In this document: positions 45,805 through 55,074 of the stretch, in pieces
Layout: each line of letters begins with the position of its first letter
How positions within the stretch are numbered: position 1 is the first letter of the stretch
The notes under the pieces: model-generated
Told to the model about the DNA's origin: nothing
Seen by the model: only the letters and a program-made list of their open reading frames with translations
Database searches by the model: none
From: Acidobacteriaceae bacterium
GTDB lineage: Bacteria; Acidobacteriota; Terriglobia; Terriglobales; Acidobacteriaceae
Length of the DNA stretch: 64,000 nt
Assembly (NCBI GenBank): GCA_903642265.1
Contig: CAHJWN010000001.1
Location: 98,927 to 162,926, forward strand
Direction: 5' to 3'
Made by a program: the position numbers and the translations under genes

Positions 45805-48800
45805 GGGACCGTCACCGTGGCTGCCGTATATTGTGACGTTGTGCTGAAGCCTGCAGGCGTTCCGATGTTGATTGTGGCTGAACCGGTAGCAACAGGCTGA
45901 ATCGATGCATTGACAGATCCAACGCCCGCTCCGAAGACCAGCGGACTTGCGACGCTGGCGCTTGCCGGATCCGTACTGACGACAGGAACGTTTACATTGC
46001 CGACGCCCGGATTGATGGCGTGGTTGAAGTCATAAACCGTAAGCGTTCCGGGATTCAAAATGCACGCGTAGACGGGTTGCGTTGAAGGTGTACCACCAGC
46101 TGCGTTCGTCGTGAAGCCAGGGTTGCCATAGAAGGCAAAGCCCGACGGATTCACCGTGACACCACCCTGGCCATCTGTGTACCCGGGAGCAGTCTGCGTA
46201 ATCGTGGTTGTGCCGAGTCCCTGGCCCTGGAGATAGATCGTGCCAACAAACGTTGAGGTGACATTCGTAAATACCAGGGTCGATTTTCCGGCTGCAGAGA
46301 CGCCCGCAACCATGGGATCCATCGACAGTGTTGCGATGAGCGGACCTGGGGTCGAAACCGTCACAGTGACAGGATTCGGTGGTGCGACCGGCAGATAGAT
46401 GTTCATTGCAGTTTGCAGCCTGACGCCAGTCACCGTGTTACTGACCGTGATGACCGGAGCGGTGACGGTGATGTCGCCCGTTGTATACGTGCCCGCGGTG
46501 TACCCGGCAGGCGTAGAAATCGCAATCGTTGCGACTCCGGCGGACACCGGCTGGAAGTTGAACACGTGATTTGCGTCGCCGGGTGCAAAGACCAATGCGG
46601 CCGACGAGATCGTTCCCACGCTTGGTGCGGAGTCGCTAACAATTACAGTCGCCGGAGCGACGCCGGGACTGATCGGAAGGTTCAGGTTGACGAGATTACC
46701 GTTTTGCAAGCTCGCGGTGTAGACGGGGATTTGGGACAGGCTGGAGAACGTGGTGGTCGTAAATGGCGGCCGGTTGTAATAGTAGGTGAACCCGGACGGA
46801 TCAACCGTCAGGGTGCTCGTGCCAGAGGTGTAACCCGGGGCAGTCTGAGTCAGCGTAGATGTTCCGGATGCCTGGCCCTGGATGTATATCGTGCCGACGG
46901 ATGAACTCGTAACGTTGGTAAAGGTTAGAGAGGCAGTGCCAACTGCGGTTGGGCTGCTAGATAGAGTGACCACTCCTGGATTGCTACTCGTCAAGGTCAC
47001 CGTGACCGGGTTGCCGGTGGGCGGAGCGACGGGCAGATAAACATTCAGGCTGTTTTCCAGGTGGACTCCCGTCTCCTGGCCGCTGACGATGATCGCCGGA
47101 GCAGTGACCGTAGCAACGTCTGTCTGGGCTTGCGGCGACGTGCTGAACCCCGTCGGATTTACAACTGTGATCGTCGTTGTTCCAGCCGCAACCGGTTGGA
47201 ATTGCACATTGGCTGAAGAAGAACCCGCGGCAAACGTTACGGAATTGGCGGAGAGAGTCCCAGTAGCAGGCGTCGAGTTCGTGAGCGAGACGGTGATTGG
47301 AGCAATGCCGGGATTGAAGGGGAGGAAGGCGTCGTCGAGACTAAGCGTCGTCGGATCGAGGTCTGCGGCGTAGATGTTTACCTGGGTCGGGGCCGAGAAC
47401 GTCGTCGTAGAGATGGTGTTGTAGTAGTAGATAAAGAAGCCGGACGGTCGCACGGTGACAGTGGCTGTCCCACTTGTATACCCCGGAGCAGACATTGTCA
47501 GGGTAACGGTTCCTGGCTTCTGTCCCTGGACGTAAAGCGTGCCCACTCCCGTGCTGGCGATATTGGGATAGGTCGTCGACGCTGTACCCACGACCGTACT
47601 CAAATTAGAGACGGTCGCGACCGTCGGATCGCTGGAGGTGACGGCGACAGTGACGGGGTGGCCGGTTGGCGGAGACACTGGCAGGCCAAGCGCGATCGTA
47701 TTCAGGAGCTTCACCCCGGTAGTCGTGCCCGAGATAGCGATCGCGGGCGTCGTCACTGTGACCGTGAGCGACTGGTACTGTGAAGCCACAGCGAAGCCCG
47801 CAGGCGGAGTGCCAATCGTTAGAACACTGGTCCCTGCGGCTACTGGCTGGAACGTATACGACTGCTGCGAATCATTCGGGTGGAAGATGACCGGGCTGGT
47901 CACCGTGCCAGTCGCAGGAGTTCCGCTTGTAATTGGAATTGAAATCGGCGCTGAGCCTGGATTGATGTACCAAGCATAGTTATAGACCGTGCCATCAGGA
48001 TTTAGAGGCACTGGATAGATCGTGGACGTCGTTGCGGTCGAGTAGGTGGTAGTCGAGTAGTTCGGAGTGCCGTAGTAGACAAAGCCGGTCGGTAGCACCG
48101 TGATGGTCTCGGTTCCGCTCTCAAAGCCAGGCGCGGAGATCGTCAGCGTCGTCGTTCCAACTTTCAGGCCCTGCACCCAGACACTTGCAATGAAGGTTGA
48201 AGTCGTATTCGGGAACATAAGCGTTTTCTGACCGACGACCGTGTTGCTCGTCGAGATGATTGCCACTGTTGGGTCGTTACTAGTTACCGTCACCGTGGTC
48301 GGGTTCGATGGCGCAACAGGCAAATAGAAGTTTGCGTATTGCTCGATATCGTAGCCAACGGTATATGGATTGCTCGCAATCTGGGCAGTCACATTCACGG
48401 TGCCATCGGCTTCTGTGACACCGGCTGATGTTGCACGGATCGTTGTCGTGCCGTCCTTCCTGCCGGTGATGGTCAGGTTGGCAGAGGTCGCGCCCTTCAC
48501 CAGCGTCACGCTTGCTGGAACCGAAGCAATGGTTGGATCGTCGGAGACAAGCGTAAACACGATGCCTCCTGGAGGCGCAGGCGCAGAGATTTGCAGGATC
48601 GTGTTCGTCGAGGTAGTCAGGTTCAGATTTGTTGTGCTCGGATTGATTGTTGCCGTCACTGTCACGACCACCTGACGCGTCGCCGGAGCATACCCCGGAG
48701 CGTTCGCCGTCACCGTAGTGGTGCCAATCAGGACGCCCGTGACCTGCGGGTTCGCGGCAGGCGTGAACTGACCAGCGGGAACGAAGCTCGTCTGCGTGAC

Positions 48801-50867
48801 GGTCGCGATGCTCGGATTGGCAATGGTGAACGTGACCGTGGTTCCGCCAGCCGGGGCCGCAGTTGCAAGTGAAAGCGCAATGCTTTGCATCTGTGCCGGA
48901 GCGACGTTCGGGATCAATCCAAGGCTTACCTGCGCCGCTGTAGCGGTCGTCATCACTGTGCCGGTCTGGTAGCCGGCGGCTGTCGCCGTAAGCGTTGCGT
49001 TGCCCGCCGCCACCCCGGTGTAGGTGAAGGCGACGGTACTCTGGCCTGCGGCAATCGTCAGGGTCGCTGGGGCAATCGTGACGTTCGCTGGCGTGCCGCT
49101 GGTCAGCGTCACAGCCAGTCCACCGGCAGGTGCGGGGGCGCCGAGGGTGACCGTGCCGGTCAGGGTCGAATTGATGCCGACCAACTCGCTCGGGACCGTC
49201 AGGGTAATGCTCGGCGGCGTGATGTTGAAGCCGGTGCTTTGGACACCAGTCAGTGTGCCGCTCGACGCGAACAGCGTATAGCCCGTGCCGACCTTGTCAA
49301 GCGTCAGGTTGGTAAACGTCGCGACCCCATTCACCGCGTTCACCGTCAAAGTCCCGCTGAGCGTTGCATTGCCCGGGTTTGCCCGGATGGCGATGGTCAC
49401 AGGAGCGGCAGAGTCAGCTACAACCGCGCCTGTCGCATCTTCAACCGCTACCTGGACTGCGGGCGTTAGCGGTGCAGTAGCCCCTGTCGTGACCGGCTGC
49501 ACCTGGAAGATAAGCTGTGTCGCGGGCCTGATCGTAATCCTGTAAGCAGACGTCGCAACTGCACTGTTCAGAGACCCTGAAACAGCCGCAATGGCCTTGA
49601 TCGTCTGCGAAGCTGCAATGCTGAACGGCCCCGCGTAGAGCGTCGAAGCACTGGTCGGCGTGCTACCGTCCTGCGTGTAGTAGATCGCCGCGCCTGCAGC
49701 ACTGTCGGTGATCGTCACCATCTGTGCGCCTGTGTATGCTCCGGCCGCTGGTGTGATCACAGGCGTTGGTGCTGCCGTGGCTGTGACCGAAGTCGTCTGT
49801 GCTGTAAAGGTCGCAGTCGTATCCAGGACCAACGGTGCCGGCGCCAGGGTCGTACCATCGGCCACAAAGGTGACTGGCCCCGCTGGCGCACCAAGGTTTG
49901 GCGCCGCTCCGGCAGTTGCGGCTTTTTGAAACTGCGCTGTCAGCACCGTCTGGCCCGAAGTCATTACTGGCGTCGGTGTGGCAGTGATCGTTCCAGAACT
50001 GGCGGCAAGTGCTGTCACAGCAAGTGTGATTGCCGGAACAGGCGTCGTGCAGACAGGAGCGTCGACACCGGACAGCGTGTTGCAGATGCTTAGCGACGCG
50101 GTCGTGCCTACGGCTGAAGATGAAAACGCAGCCGGCACCGGAACATAGATTGACGACGTTGCAGTAGCAGGAATCGCCAGCGTGACACTTCCGATTGCAC
50201 CAAAGGTGACAGTGGTCGTTCCACTCGTATTCGTGCTTGCCAGGAAGCCGCTTGCGGGCAGCGTAAGGCCAACAGGTGCGGCCTGCTGATTGGTTGAAGG
50301 GTTAGTCTGCGGAACGTTTGTAGGCCCGGCATATGTTCCAAGCGACGGTGCAACGACCTGCACGGGAAACTGATTGGTAAGCGCGGCGTCGAAAGTCCCA
50401 TCGCAGACGTTGCCACCGGCAATGAAGTAGACCAGCGCTCTTACCGAATAGTTATTTGCGGCGGTGAACTGCGCCTGCGGGATGGCCTGGATGGTGGCCG
50501 CAGGCACGGTCAGCGGCTCGGTTCCGGCTACGCCCGGCGCCGAAAGCGCAAAACCACCAGTGCTGCCGTATCCGGTATAGAAGCAGGCGAGCAGCGGAGC
50601 AGCCGCCTGTTGCGCGGCGGTTGGAAGCGTGCCCGATAAGGTCAGGATGGCGCCGTTCACACCGGCGGGCACAACAGCAGAGGCATTCGCTCCATAGACC
50701 GCGGATGTGATCTGAAATGTGGATTGCGCCTGCAGTGGAGCGGTGCAGAATCCGGCAAGCAACAACAGGCAAGAGGCGAGGCGTGGCAACCAATAACGCG
50801 GGAAACGCTCTGCGAGGCTTGTCATTGCGTCCGCGACATCCGTCCGATTTTTTTGCAACTTGCGCAT
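45801..50867 (-). CDS. Giant secreted Ig-like repeat protein with four tandem 214-residue units
   Basis: 1688 residues, signal peptide at about 25-48. Domains in order: Thr/Ala/Val-rich Ig-like units; a chitobiase/FN3-like C-terminal-type domain (AIYYTQDGSTPTSASTLYAG region, near 49.6-49.75 kb); several bacterial Ig-like domains (VSLGLIPNVAP and similar). Then, from about residue 830, four tandem repeats of roughly 214 residues. Each repeat has the same landmarks: a start with TGV or a like motif and YLPVAP, the block LYVQGQKPGT / IYIQGQASGT / IYLQGQGLGT, APGYTSGT, then a Tyr-rich segment and FQPVAAGT. No catalytic motif. Probably a long adhesin or matrix protein. The divergent region upstream is 597 bases. 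Confidence 0.88.
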   Translation of the reverse strand: MRKLQKNRTDVADAMTSLAERFPRYWLPRLASCLLLLAGFCTAPLQAQSTFQITSAVYGANASAVVPAGVNGAILTLSGTLPTAAQQAAAPLLACFYTGYGSTGGFALSAPGVAGTEPLTVPAATIQAIPQAQFTAANNYSVRALVYFIAGGNVCDGTFDAALTNQFPVQVVAPSLGTYAGPTNVPQTNPSTNQQAAPVGLTLPASGFLASTNTSGTTTVTFGAIGSVTLAIPATATSSIYVPVPAAFSSSAVGTTASLSICNTLSGVDAPVCTTPVPAITLAVTALAASSGTITATPTPVMTSGQTVLTAQFQKAATAGAAPNLGAPAGPVTFVADGTTLAPAPLVLDTTATFTAQTTSVTATAAPTPVITPAAGAYTGAQMVTITDSAAGAAIYYTQDGSTPTSASTLYAGPFSIAASQTIKAIAAVSGSLNSAVATSAYRITIRPATQLIFQVQPVTTGATAPLTPAVQVAVEDATGAVVADSAAPVTIAIRANPGNATLSGTLTVNAVNGVATFTNLTLDKVGTGYTLFASSGTLTGVQSTGFNITPPSITLTVPSELVGINSTLTGTVTLGAPAPAGGLAVTLTSGTPANVTIAPATLTIAAGQSTVAFTYTGVAAGNATLTATAAGYQTGTVMTTATAAQVSLGLIPNVAPAQMQSIALSLATAAPAGGTTVTFTIANPSIATVTQTSFVPAGQFTPAANPQVTGVLIGTTTVTANAPGYAPATRQVVVTVTATINPSTTNLNLTTSTNTILQISAPAPPGGIVFTLVSDDPTIASVPASVTLVKGATSANLTITGRKDGTTTIRATSAGVTEADGTVNVTAQIASNPYTVGYDIEQYANFYLPVAPSNPTTVTVTSNDPTVAIISTSNTVVGQKTLMFPNTTSTFIASVWVQGLKVGTTTLTISAPGFESGTETITVLPTGFVYYGTPNYSTTTYSTATTSTIYPVPLNPDGTVYNYAWYINPGSAPISIPITSGTPATGTVTSPVIFHPNDSQQSYTFQPVAAGTSVLTIGTPPAGFAVASQYQSLTVTVTTPAIAISGTTTGVKLLNTIALGLPVSPPTGHPVTVAVTSSDPTVATVSNLSTVVGTASTTYPNIASTGVGTLYVQGQKPGTVTLTMSAPGYTSGTATVTVRPSGFFIYYYNTISTTTFSAPTQVNIYAADLDPTTLSLDDAFLPFNPGIAPITVSLTNSTPATGTLSANSVTFAAGSSSANVQFQPVAAGTTTITVVNPTGFSTSPQAQTDVATVTAPAIIVSGQETGVHLENSLNVYLPVAPPTGNPVTVTLTSSNPGVVTLSSSPTAVGTASLTFTNVTSSSVGTIYIQGQASGTSTLTQTAPGYTSGTSTLTVDPSGFTYYYNRPPFTTTTFSSLSQIPVYTASLQNGNLVNLNLPISPGVAPATVIVSDSAPSVGTISSAALVFAPGDANHVFNFQPVSAGVATIAISTPAGYTAGTYTTGDITVTAPVITVSNTVTGVRLQTAMNIYLPVAPPNPVTVTVSTPGPLIATLSMDPMVAGVSAAGKSTLVFTNVTSTFVGTIYLQGQGLGTTTITQTAPGYTDGQGGVTVNPSGFAFYGNPGFTTNAAGGTPSTQPVYACILNPGTLTVYDFNHAINPGVGNVNVPVVSTDPASASVASPLVFGAGVGSVNASIQPVATGSATINIGTPAGFSTTSQYTAATVTVP
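45804..48378 (-). repeat. Four tandem diverged repeats of about 643 bases
   Basis: Boundaries by landmark lie near 48378, 47755, 47095 and 46455 on the plus-strand scale. Units are similar in protein sequence but clearly diverged in DNA, so they are old duplications within the Ig gene. The last unit ends at the stop codon. Confidence 0.75.
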
Positions 50868-51464
50868 TGCTTACTGTCGTCCCGTGAAGCAGATGTTTAT
50901 TGACTGCCGCGTTACCTGGTCTGCACCAAGCGCATATTGCTCGCCATCCGCATTCGTCTAGGTGCGTGTATGAAGGAGTGTGATTGGTGGAGCAATCGCG
51001 TTTCAATAAATCAAGCGGCAGCTTTGCAGCGAGCTGTCGGCAGCTTGGCGCGCTGGGTGCTAGGTCAGTAAACGAAGAGAGACGGACCAGGCAGGCAAGC
51101 GGGGATCGCATAAGGAGAGGCGGACCGCTGGACCATGCAAGGAAAGCGCAGGCGGAGAAGTCTCCTGCGACGCTGAACGTGAAAATGGCCCTGTGGAACT
51201 GCGAAGACAATAGTTTTTCGCGGGACGCAAGTCAAACACAAAATAGAAGTGCCCTATGAAATAGGTTGAAGCCAGTAGCTCCGTACAAAGCGCGTAGTGA
51301 AGCGTACGCTTTCGGGAACGAACCACGTTTGGTACGCGATATCCACTGTTTTCTGCCACATAGGCCGCTAAAGCTCTTGATTGACGCGGGATTGCGAACG
51401 ATACTCGAACCTGTAATGGGCTGGATCCAAGAGATCACCGGACGGGGCAGGACGAGAGCACAAC
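50868..51464. other. 597-base divergent intergenic region
   Basis: Lies between the giant Ig gene (minus) and the MerR-TPR gene (plus). Short open frames here have no coding character. Contains the perfect palindrome AAGCGTACGCTT at 51300-51311 and CCTATgaaATAGG near 51253. No confident sigma70 pair was found on either strand; TTGATT/TACTCG near 51378-51407 is weak. Confidence 0.5.
51300..51311. promoter_or_regulatory. Perfect 12-base palindrome, possible operator
   Basis: AAGCGTACGCTT, fully self-complementary, in the divergent region 154 bases before the MerR-TPR start. Such symmetry is what a dimeric regulator would bind; no direct evidence. Confidence 0.3.
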
Positions 51465-52382
51465 GTGAGCCGATATAGCCGTCAAGATGTACTACGAATC
51501 CTCCATCTTCAGCCCCGCCAGCTCTCCTGTTGGGAGCGCACGGGCCTCGTAGAAGTGACCGAACACTACGGTTTCGACGATTTAAGTCAACTGCGCATTC
51601 TTCGCGATCTTCACGCGACCCGGATCTCGGCAAAGAAAATTCAGACGTCCTTCGTCGCGATGCGACGCATGGCGGGTGTGCGCAACCCCCTGGTCGACGC
51701 GAGTCCAATGCGCCGTGGCTCCGGCGTGACTTTCCGCTACGCCGGCGCTCTGGTTGACCCCGTCACCCAGCAGTTTGCCTTTGACTTCAATGCTTCGGCC
51801 TCTGCAAAGATGAGCATCGTAGGGCAGGGGAACTGTGCCGGCCTCACCTCCACCATCCAGGATGGCGAGCTCCAGGAGATGTTCTTGCGAGCGGTCCGCG
51901 TTGAAGAAGATGCCAGCACGCTTGAAGAAGCGGCAGAGCTCTATCGCCGGATCCTTCAAATCCGCCCAAACCACGCTCCGGCGGCGATCAATCTTGGCAC
52001 CATCCATTACAACTGCCGCGAGTTCGACCGCGCCGAGGCGCTCTACCGCAGCGCAACGATCGCCGACCCTGAATACGCACTCGCCTTCTTCGATCTCGGA
52101 AACGTTCTGGACGAGACGATGCAGTTGACCGAAGCGATTGCGGCCTACCAGCAGGCAGTAGCCCTGGTGCCGCGGTATGCGGACGCCCACTACAATCTTG
52201 CGCTGGCCTATGAGCGCCAGGGTGAGCGCCGACGTGCGCTGCGCCACTGGCTGATGTACGCACGGCTGGATCCTATTGGCCCCTGGGCTAGCCATGCAAA
52301 GTGCCAGGCGCGAAAGATCCTCAGCAATGAAAAGCTTTCCATCGTCAGCAGGCGCGGACGCATGGTGCCGATCGCCGGCTAG
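51465..52382 (+). CDS. MerR-like HTH protein fused to TPR repeats
   Basis: GTG start. The N-terminus is a MerR-like winged helix: SRQDVLRILHLQPRQLSCWE is helix 1, turn and helix 2, then LVEVTEHYGFDDLSQLRILR is the wing and helix 3, up to about residue 70. A variable middle part follows. From about 145 to 270 there are at least three TPR units (ASTLEEAAELYRRILQIRPN, REFDRAEALYRSATIADPEY, LTEAIAAYQQAVALVPRYAD). Neither the usual MerR effector-binding domain nor a metal-binding Cys pair is present; TPR replaces it, so the signal is probably a protein partner. It is divergent from the giant Ig operon and may control it (inference). Confidence 0.85.
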   Translation: MSRYSRQDVLRILHLQPRQLSCWERTGLVEVTEHYGFDDLSQLRILRDLHATRISAKKIQTSFVAMRRMAGVRNPLVDASPMRRGSGVTFRYAGALVDPVTQQFAFDFNASASAKMSIVGQGNCAGLTSTIQDGELQEMFLRAVRVEEDASTLEEAAELYRRILQIRPNHAPAAINLGTIHYNCREFDRAEALYRSATIADPEYALAFFDLGNVLDETMQLTEAIAAYQQAVALVPRYADAHYNLALAYERQGERRRALRHWLMYARLDPIGPWASHAKCQARKILSNEKLSIVSRRGRMVPIAG

Positions 52383-52477
52383 CCGCCTCACCAGCGACAA
52401 ACTGAACGGCTATTCAGTTGCCTGGTGTCGATGCTAGACTCGCTCTGCTCATGAAGATGGGGCGAGGAGATGGGTCG

Positions 52478-53656
52478 ATGGCAGCATACACGGGTCCGTT
52501 CGCACTGACGCAGCTCGGGCAGGATGAGCAGCTATTCCGTAAGACGGTGCGGGAGATCGCACTTGAAGAGATTGCTCCGTTGGTGCGCGAGATGGATGAA
52601 GCGCAGCAGATGAATCCGGGGCTCATCCGCAAGCTCTTCGACCTTGGCCTGATGGGCATCGAAATTCCTGAGCAGTATGGCGGTGCTGCGGGCAGCTTCT
52701 TCGAGGCGATCCTTGCCGTAGAGGAGATCTCTGCCGTCGACCCGTCGGTCGGCGTCCTCGTAGATGTCCAGAATACGCTCTGCATCAATGCGCTCATTCG
52801 CTGGGCAAACGACGAGCAGAAGATGCGCTACCTCCCCAGGCTCGCGACCGACACCATCGGGGCGTATGCGCTGAGCGAAGCTGCTTCGGGCTCTGACGCG
52901 TTCGCGCTAGAGACCCGGGCCACCAGGCGCGGTGCCGGCAGTGATGCCGACTTCGTCCTGAACGGCCAGAAGCTCTGGATCACGAATGCGAAAGAGGCCA
53001 GCCTCTTCATTGTCTTTGCCACCATGGATCAAGCCGCTGGCTACAAGGGCATTACCGCCTTCCTTGTCGAAAAGAACACGCCTGGCTTTACGCTTGGGCG
53101 CAAGGAAGACAAACTTGGAATCCGCGCCTCAAGCACCTGCGAACTGATCTTCCGCGATTGCATCGTCCCGGCAACGCAGATGCTGGGGCAACCTGGCAAA
53201 GGATACAAGATCGCCATCGAGACACTTAACGAAGGACGCATCGGCATTGCCGCACAGATGCTTGGACTTGCCCAGGGAGCATGGGGCCACGCGGCGAAAT
53301 GGGCCAAGCAGCGCAAACAGTTCGGCAAGCCGCTTGCTGAGTTTCAGGCCATGCAGTTTCAACTTGCGGAGATGGCTACGAGCATCGAGGCGGCCAGGCT
53401 GCTCGTTTATAACGCAGCCCGCTTGAAGGACTCTGGAGCTGAGTTTCTGAAAGAGGCTGCCATGGCCAAGGTCTTTACTTCACAGGTCGCCGAGAAGGTC
53501 GCCAGCCTTGCAGTCGAGATCTACGGCGGCTCCGGCTTCGTCAAAGACTATCCCGTAGAAAAGCTTTACCGTGACGCGAAGATTGGGAAGATCTACGAAG
53601 GAACCTCGTTCATGCAGCTTGCGACGATCGCCAAATTGACCCTGGCAAAAGTCTAA
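52478..53656 (+). CDS. Acyl-CoA dehydrogenase
   Basis: FAD-dependent oxidation of acyl-CoA to trans-2-enoyl-CoA. ATG 52478 is chosen with GAGGAG at 52464-52469; the longer frame has no family support. Residues about 1-120 form the N-terminal helical domain (LGLMGIEIPEQYGGAAGSFF). The middle beta domain includes YALSEAASGSDAFALETRAT (FAD-contact region) and WITNAKEASLFIVFA. The C-terminal helical domain has AKWAKQRKQFGKPLAEFQAM and the catalytic-base loop IYEGTSFMQ with Glu374. Glu in this place is typical of short-, medium- and branched-chain enzymes. Chain-length preference cannot be read from the sequence. It stands alone between the MerR-TPR gene and an MFS gene, with no electron-transfer flavoprotein nearby. 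Confidence 0.94.
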   Translation: MAAYTGPFALTQLGQDEQLFRKTVREIALEEIAPLVREMDEAQQMNPGLIRKLFDLGLMGIEIPEQYGGAAGSFFEAILAVEEISAVDPSVGVLVDVQNTLCINALIRWANDEQKMRYLPRLATDTIGAYALSEAASGSDAFALETRATRRGAGSDADFVLNGQKLWITNAKEASLFIVFATMDQAAGYKGITAFLVEKNTPGFTLGRKEDKLGIRASSTCELIFRDCIVPATQMLGQPGKGYKIAIETLNEGRIGIAAQMLGLAQGAWGHAAKWAKQRKQFGKPLAEFQAMQFQLAEMATSIEAARLLVYNAARLKDSGAEFLKEAAMAKVFTSQVAEKVASLAVEIYGGSGFVKDYPVEKLYRDAKIGKIYEGTSFMQLATIAKLTLAKV

Positions 53657-53725
53657 CGGCGCTCCAGTCTCCTGTGTGCAGATAGAGGACTTACACTGGA
53701 AGTAAGGCCGTATTTCTTCCAGCAG

Positions 53726-55018
53726 ATGCTCCGAACCGACACCCAATCCGAAACTCCCACGACGAATGGCCGCGAAGCCTTGCCACAAACCACGCATCGC
53801 ACACCTCTGCCCTTTCTAGGCCTTGCCTGCGCGGTGGGCGTGTCGAGCCTTTACTACAACCAGCCGTTGCTGCTCGAGATGTCGCACACGTTCAGCACTA
53901 CCGTCGGCAAGGCCGGCTTTGTCGCTGTCGCAACGCAGGTTGGCTACGCCTGCGGGTTGCTCTTCTGCGTTCCGCTTGGCGATGTGCTTGAGAAACGCAC
54001 GCTGATTGTGCGAATGTTCGCCGCAGTCACGATCGCGCTGCTGCTTGTCGCCGCCGCGCCAAGTCTCGTGTTTCTTATCGTTGCCAGCGTGCTCATGGGG
54101 GCGTTTGCCTCGGTCACGCACATCATCCTGCCCATTGCTCCAGACCTTGTCGGCGATGCTGACCGCGGCCGCGCCATAGGCATCGTGATGACTGGACTTC
54201 TACTCGGCATTCTGCTGGCACGTACCTTTGCCGGCTGGGTAAGCCACCTGGGCGGGTGGCGCAGTGTCTTCGTCATCGCAGCCGTCATTAACGCCGCTTT
54301 TGCCCCACTGTTCTGGCGATTTATGCCGAAGCTGCCGCCGAAGCACAACCTGGGCTATGGGGCGGCCATGCGTTCACTCTGGACGCTCTTCCAAACGCAA
54401 CCACTGCTGCGCGAATCCTGCGCTATGGGCGCACTCATCTTTGCGTCTTTCAGCTGCTTCTGGACTACCCTGGCGTTTCTCCTTTACAGCCATTACGGCC
54501 TTGGGCCGGGCATCGCTGGCAGCTTCGGACTGGTCGGCGCCGCCGGCGCGCTGGTAGCTCCCATCGCGGGACGGCTCTCGGACAAACGAGGTGCGCGCTG
54601 GGTACTCAGCATTGGCATGAGCATTCTCGCGAGTTCCTACGTCCTGCTTTGGACCGAAGAGAAAGTCGCCATCCCATTTGCTCTTCACATCGCCGCACTC
54701 GCTGCCGGTGTCATCGTGCTCGATGTAGGCGCGCAAATGATCCAGGTCGCCAACCAGACGCGTATCTTCGGGCTTGATCCATCAGCACGCAGCCGGCTGA
54801 ATACCGTGTACATGACCGTCTACTTTACCGGCGCGGCAGTCGGCTCCGCCCTGGCCTCCATCGCATGGGTCCACTGGCAGTGGAACGGGGTTTGCGGCCT
54901 GGCAATGGTGTTCATTGCACTGGCTACGATTCGGCACATCACCGGACAGCGCGGCGGAGCGGAAGGTGACCGTTCAGGCGAACAAAGGCATACCGGAAAC
55001 GCGTGCCTGGAGACATAG
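53726..55018 (+). CDS. MFS transporter
   Basis: 430 residues, about twelve transmembrane helices. MFS signature loop 2-3 is present as GDVLEKRTLIVR. Other landmarks are the helix-4 region ITILPIAPDLV-like IILPIAPDLVGDADRGRAIG and the helix 8-9 loop GRLSDKRGARWVL, which repeats the loop 2-3 pattern as expected in the second half. The N-terminal 25 residues are polar. The family pattern (SSLYYNQPLLLEM near the first helix) is that of YnfM/YdhC-like predicted exporters, whose substrates are mostly unknown. It converges with the paoC gene, 56 bases apart. Confidence 0.9.
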   Translation: MLRTDTQSETPTTNGREALPQTTHRTPLPFLGLACAVGVSSLYYNQPLLLEMSHTFSTTVGKAGFVAVATQVGYACGLLFCVPLGDVLEKRTLIVRMFAAVTIALLLVAAAPSLVFLIVASVLMGAFASVTHIILPIAPDLVGDADRGRAIGIVMTGLLLGILLARTFAGWVSHLGGWRSVFVIAAVINAAFAPLFWRFMPKLPPKHNLGYGAAMRSLWTLFQTQPLLRESCAMGALIFASFSCFWTTLAFLLYSHYGLGPGIAGSFGLVGAAGALVAPIAGRLSDKRGARWVLSIGMSILASSYVLLWTEEKVAIPFALHIAALAAGVIVLDVGAQMIQVANQTRIFGLDPSARSRLNTVYMTVYFTGAAVGSALASIAWVHWQWNGVCGLAMVFIALATIRHITGQRGGAEGDRSGEQRHTGNACLET

Positions 55019-55074
55019 CGCTTCGGCTTCAAGCGATCATGCTGGCCTGCAGCCGATTGCGTACATACCTCGGT

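Noticed and set aside
51221..51232. GGGACGCAAG, resembling the core of a c-di-GMP-I (GEMM) riboswitch
   Set aside because: The partner strand AAACC region and the second helix core are absent on either strand, so the match is to a short motif only.
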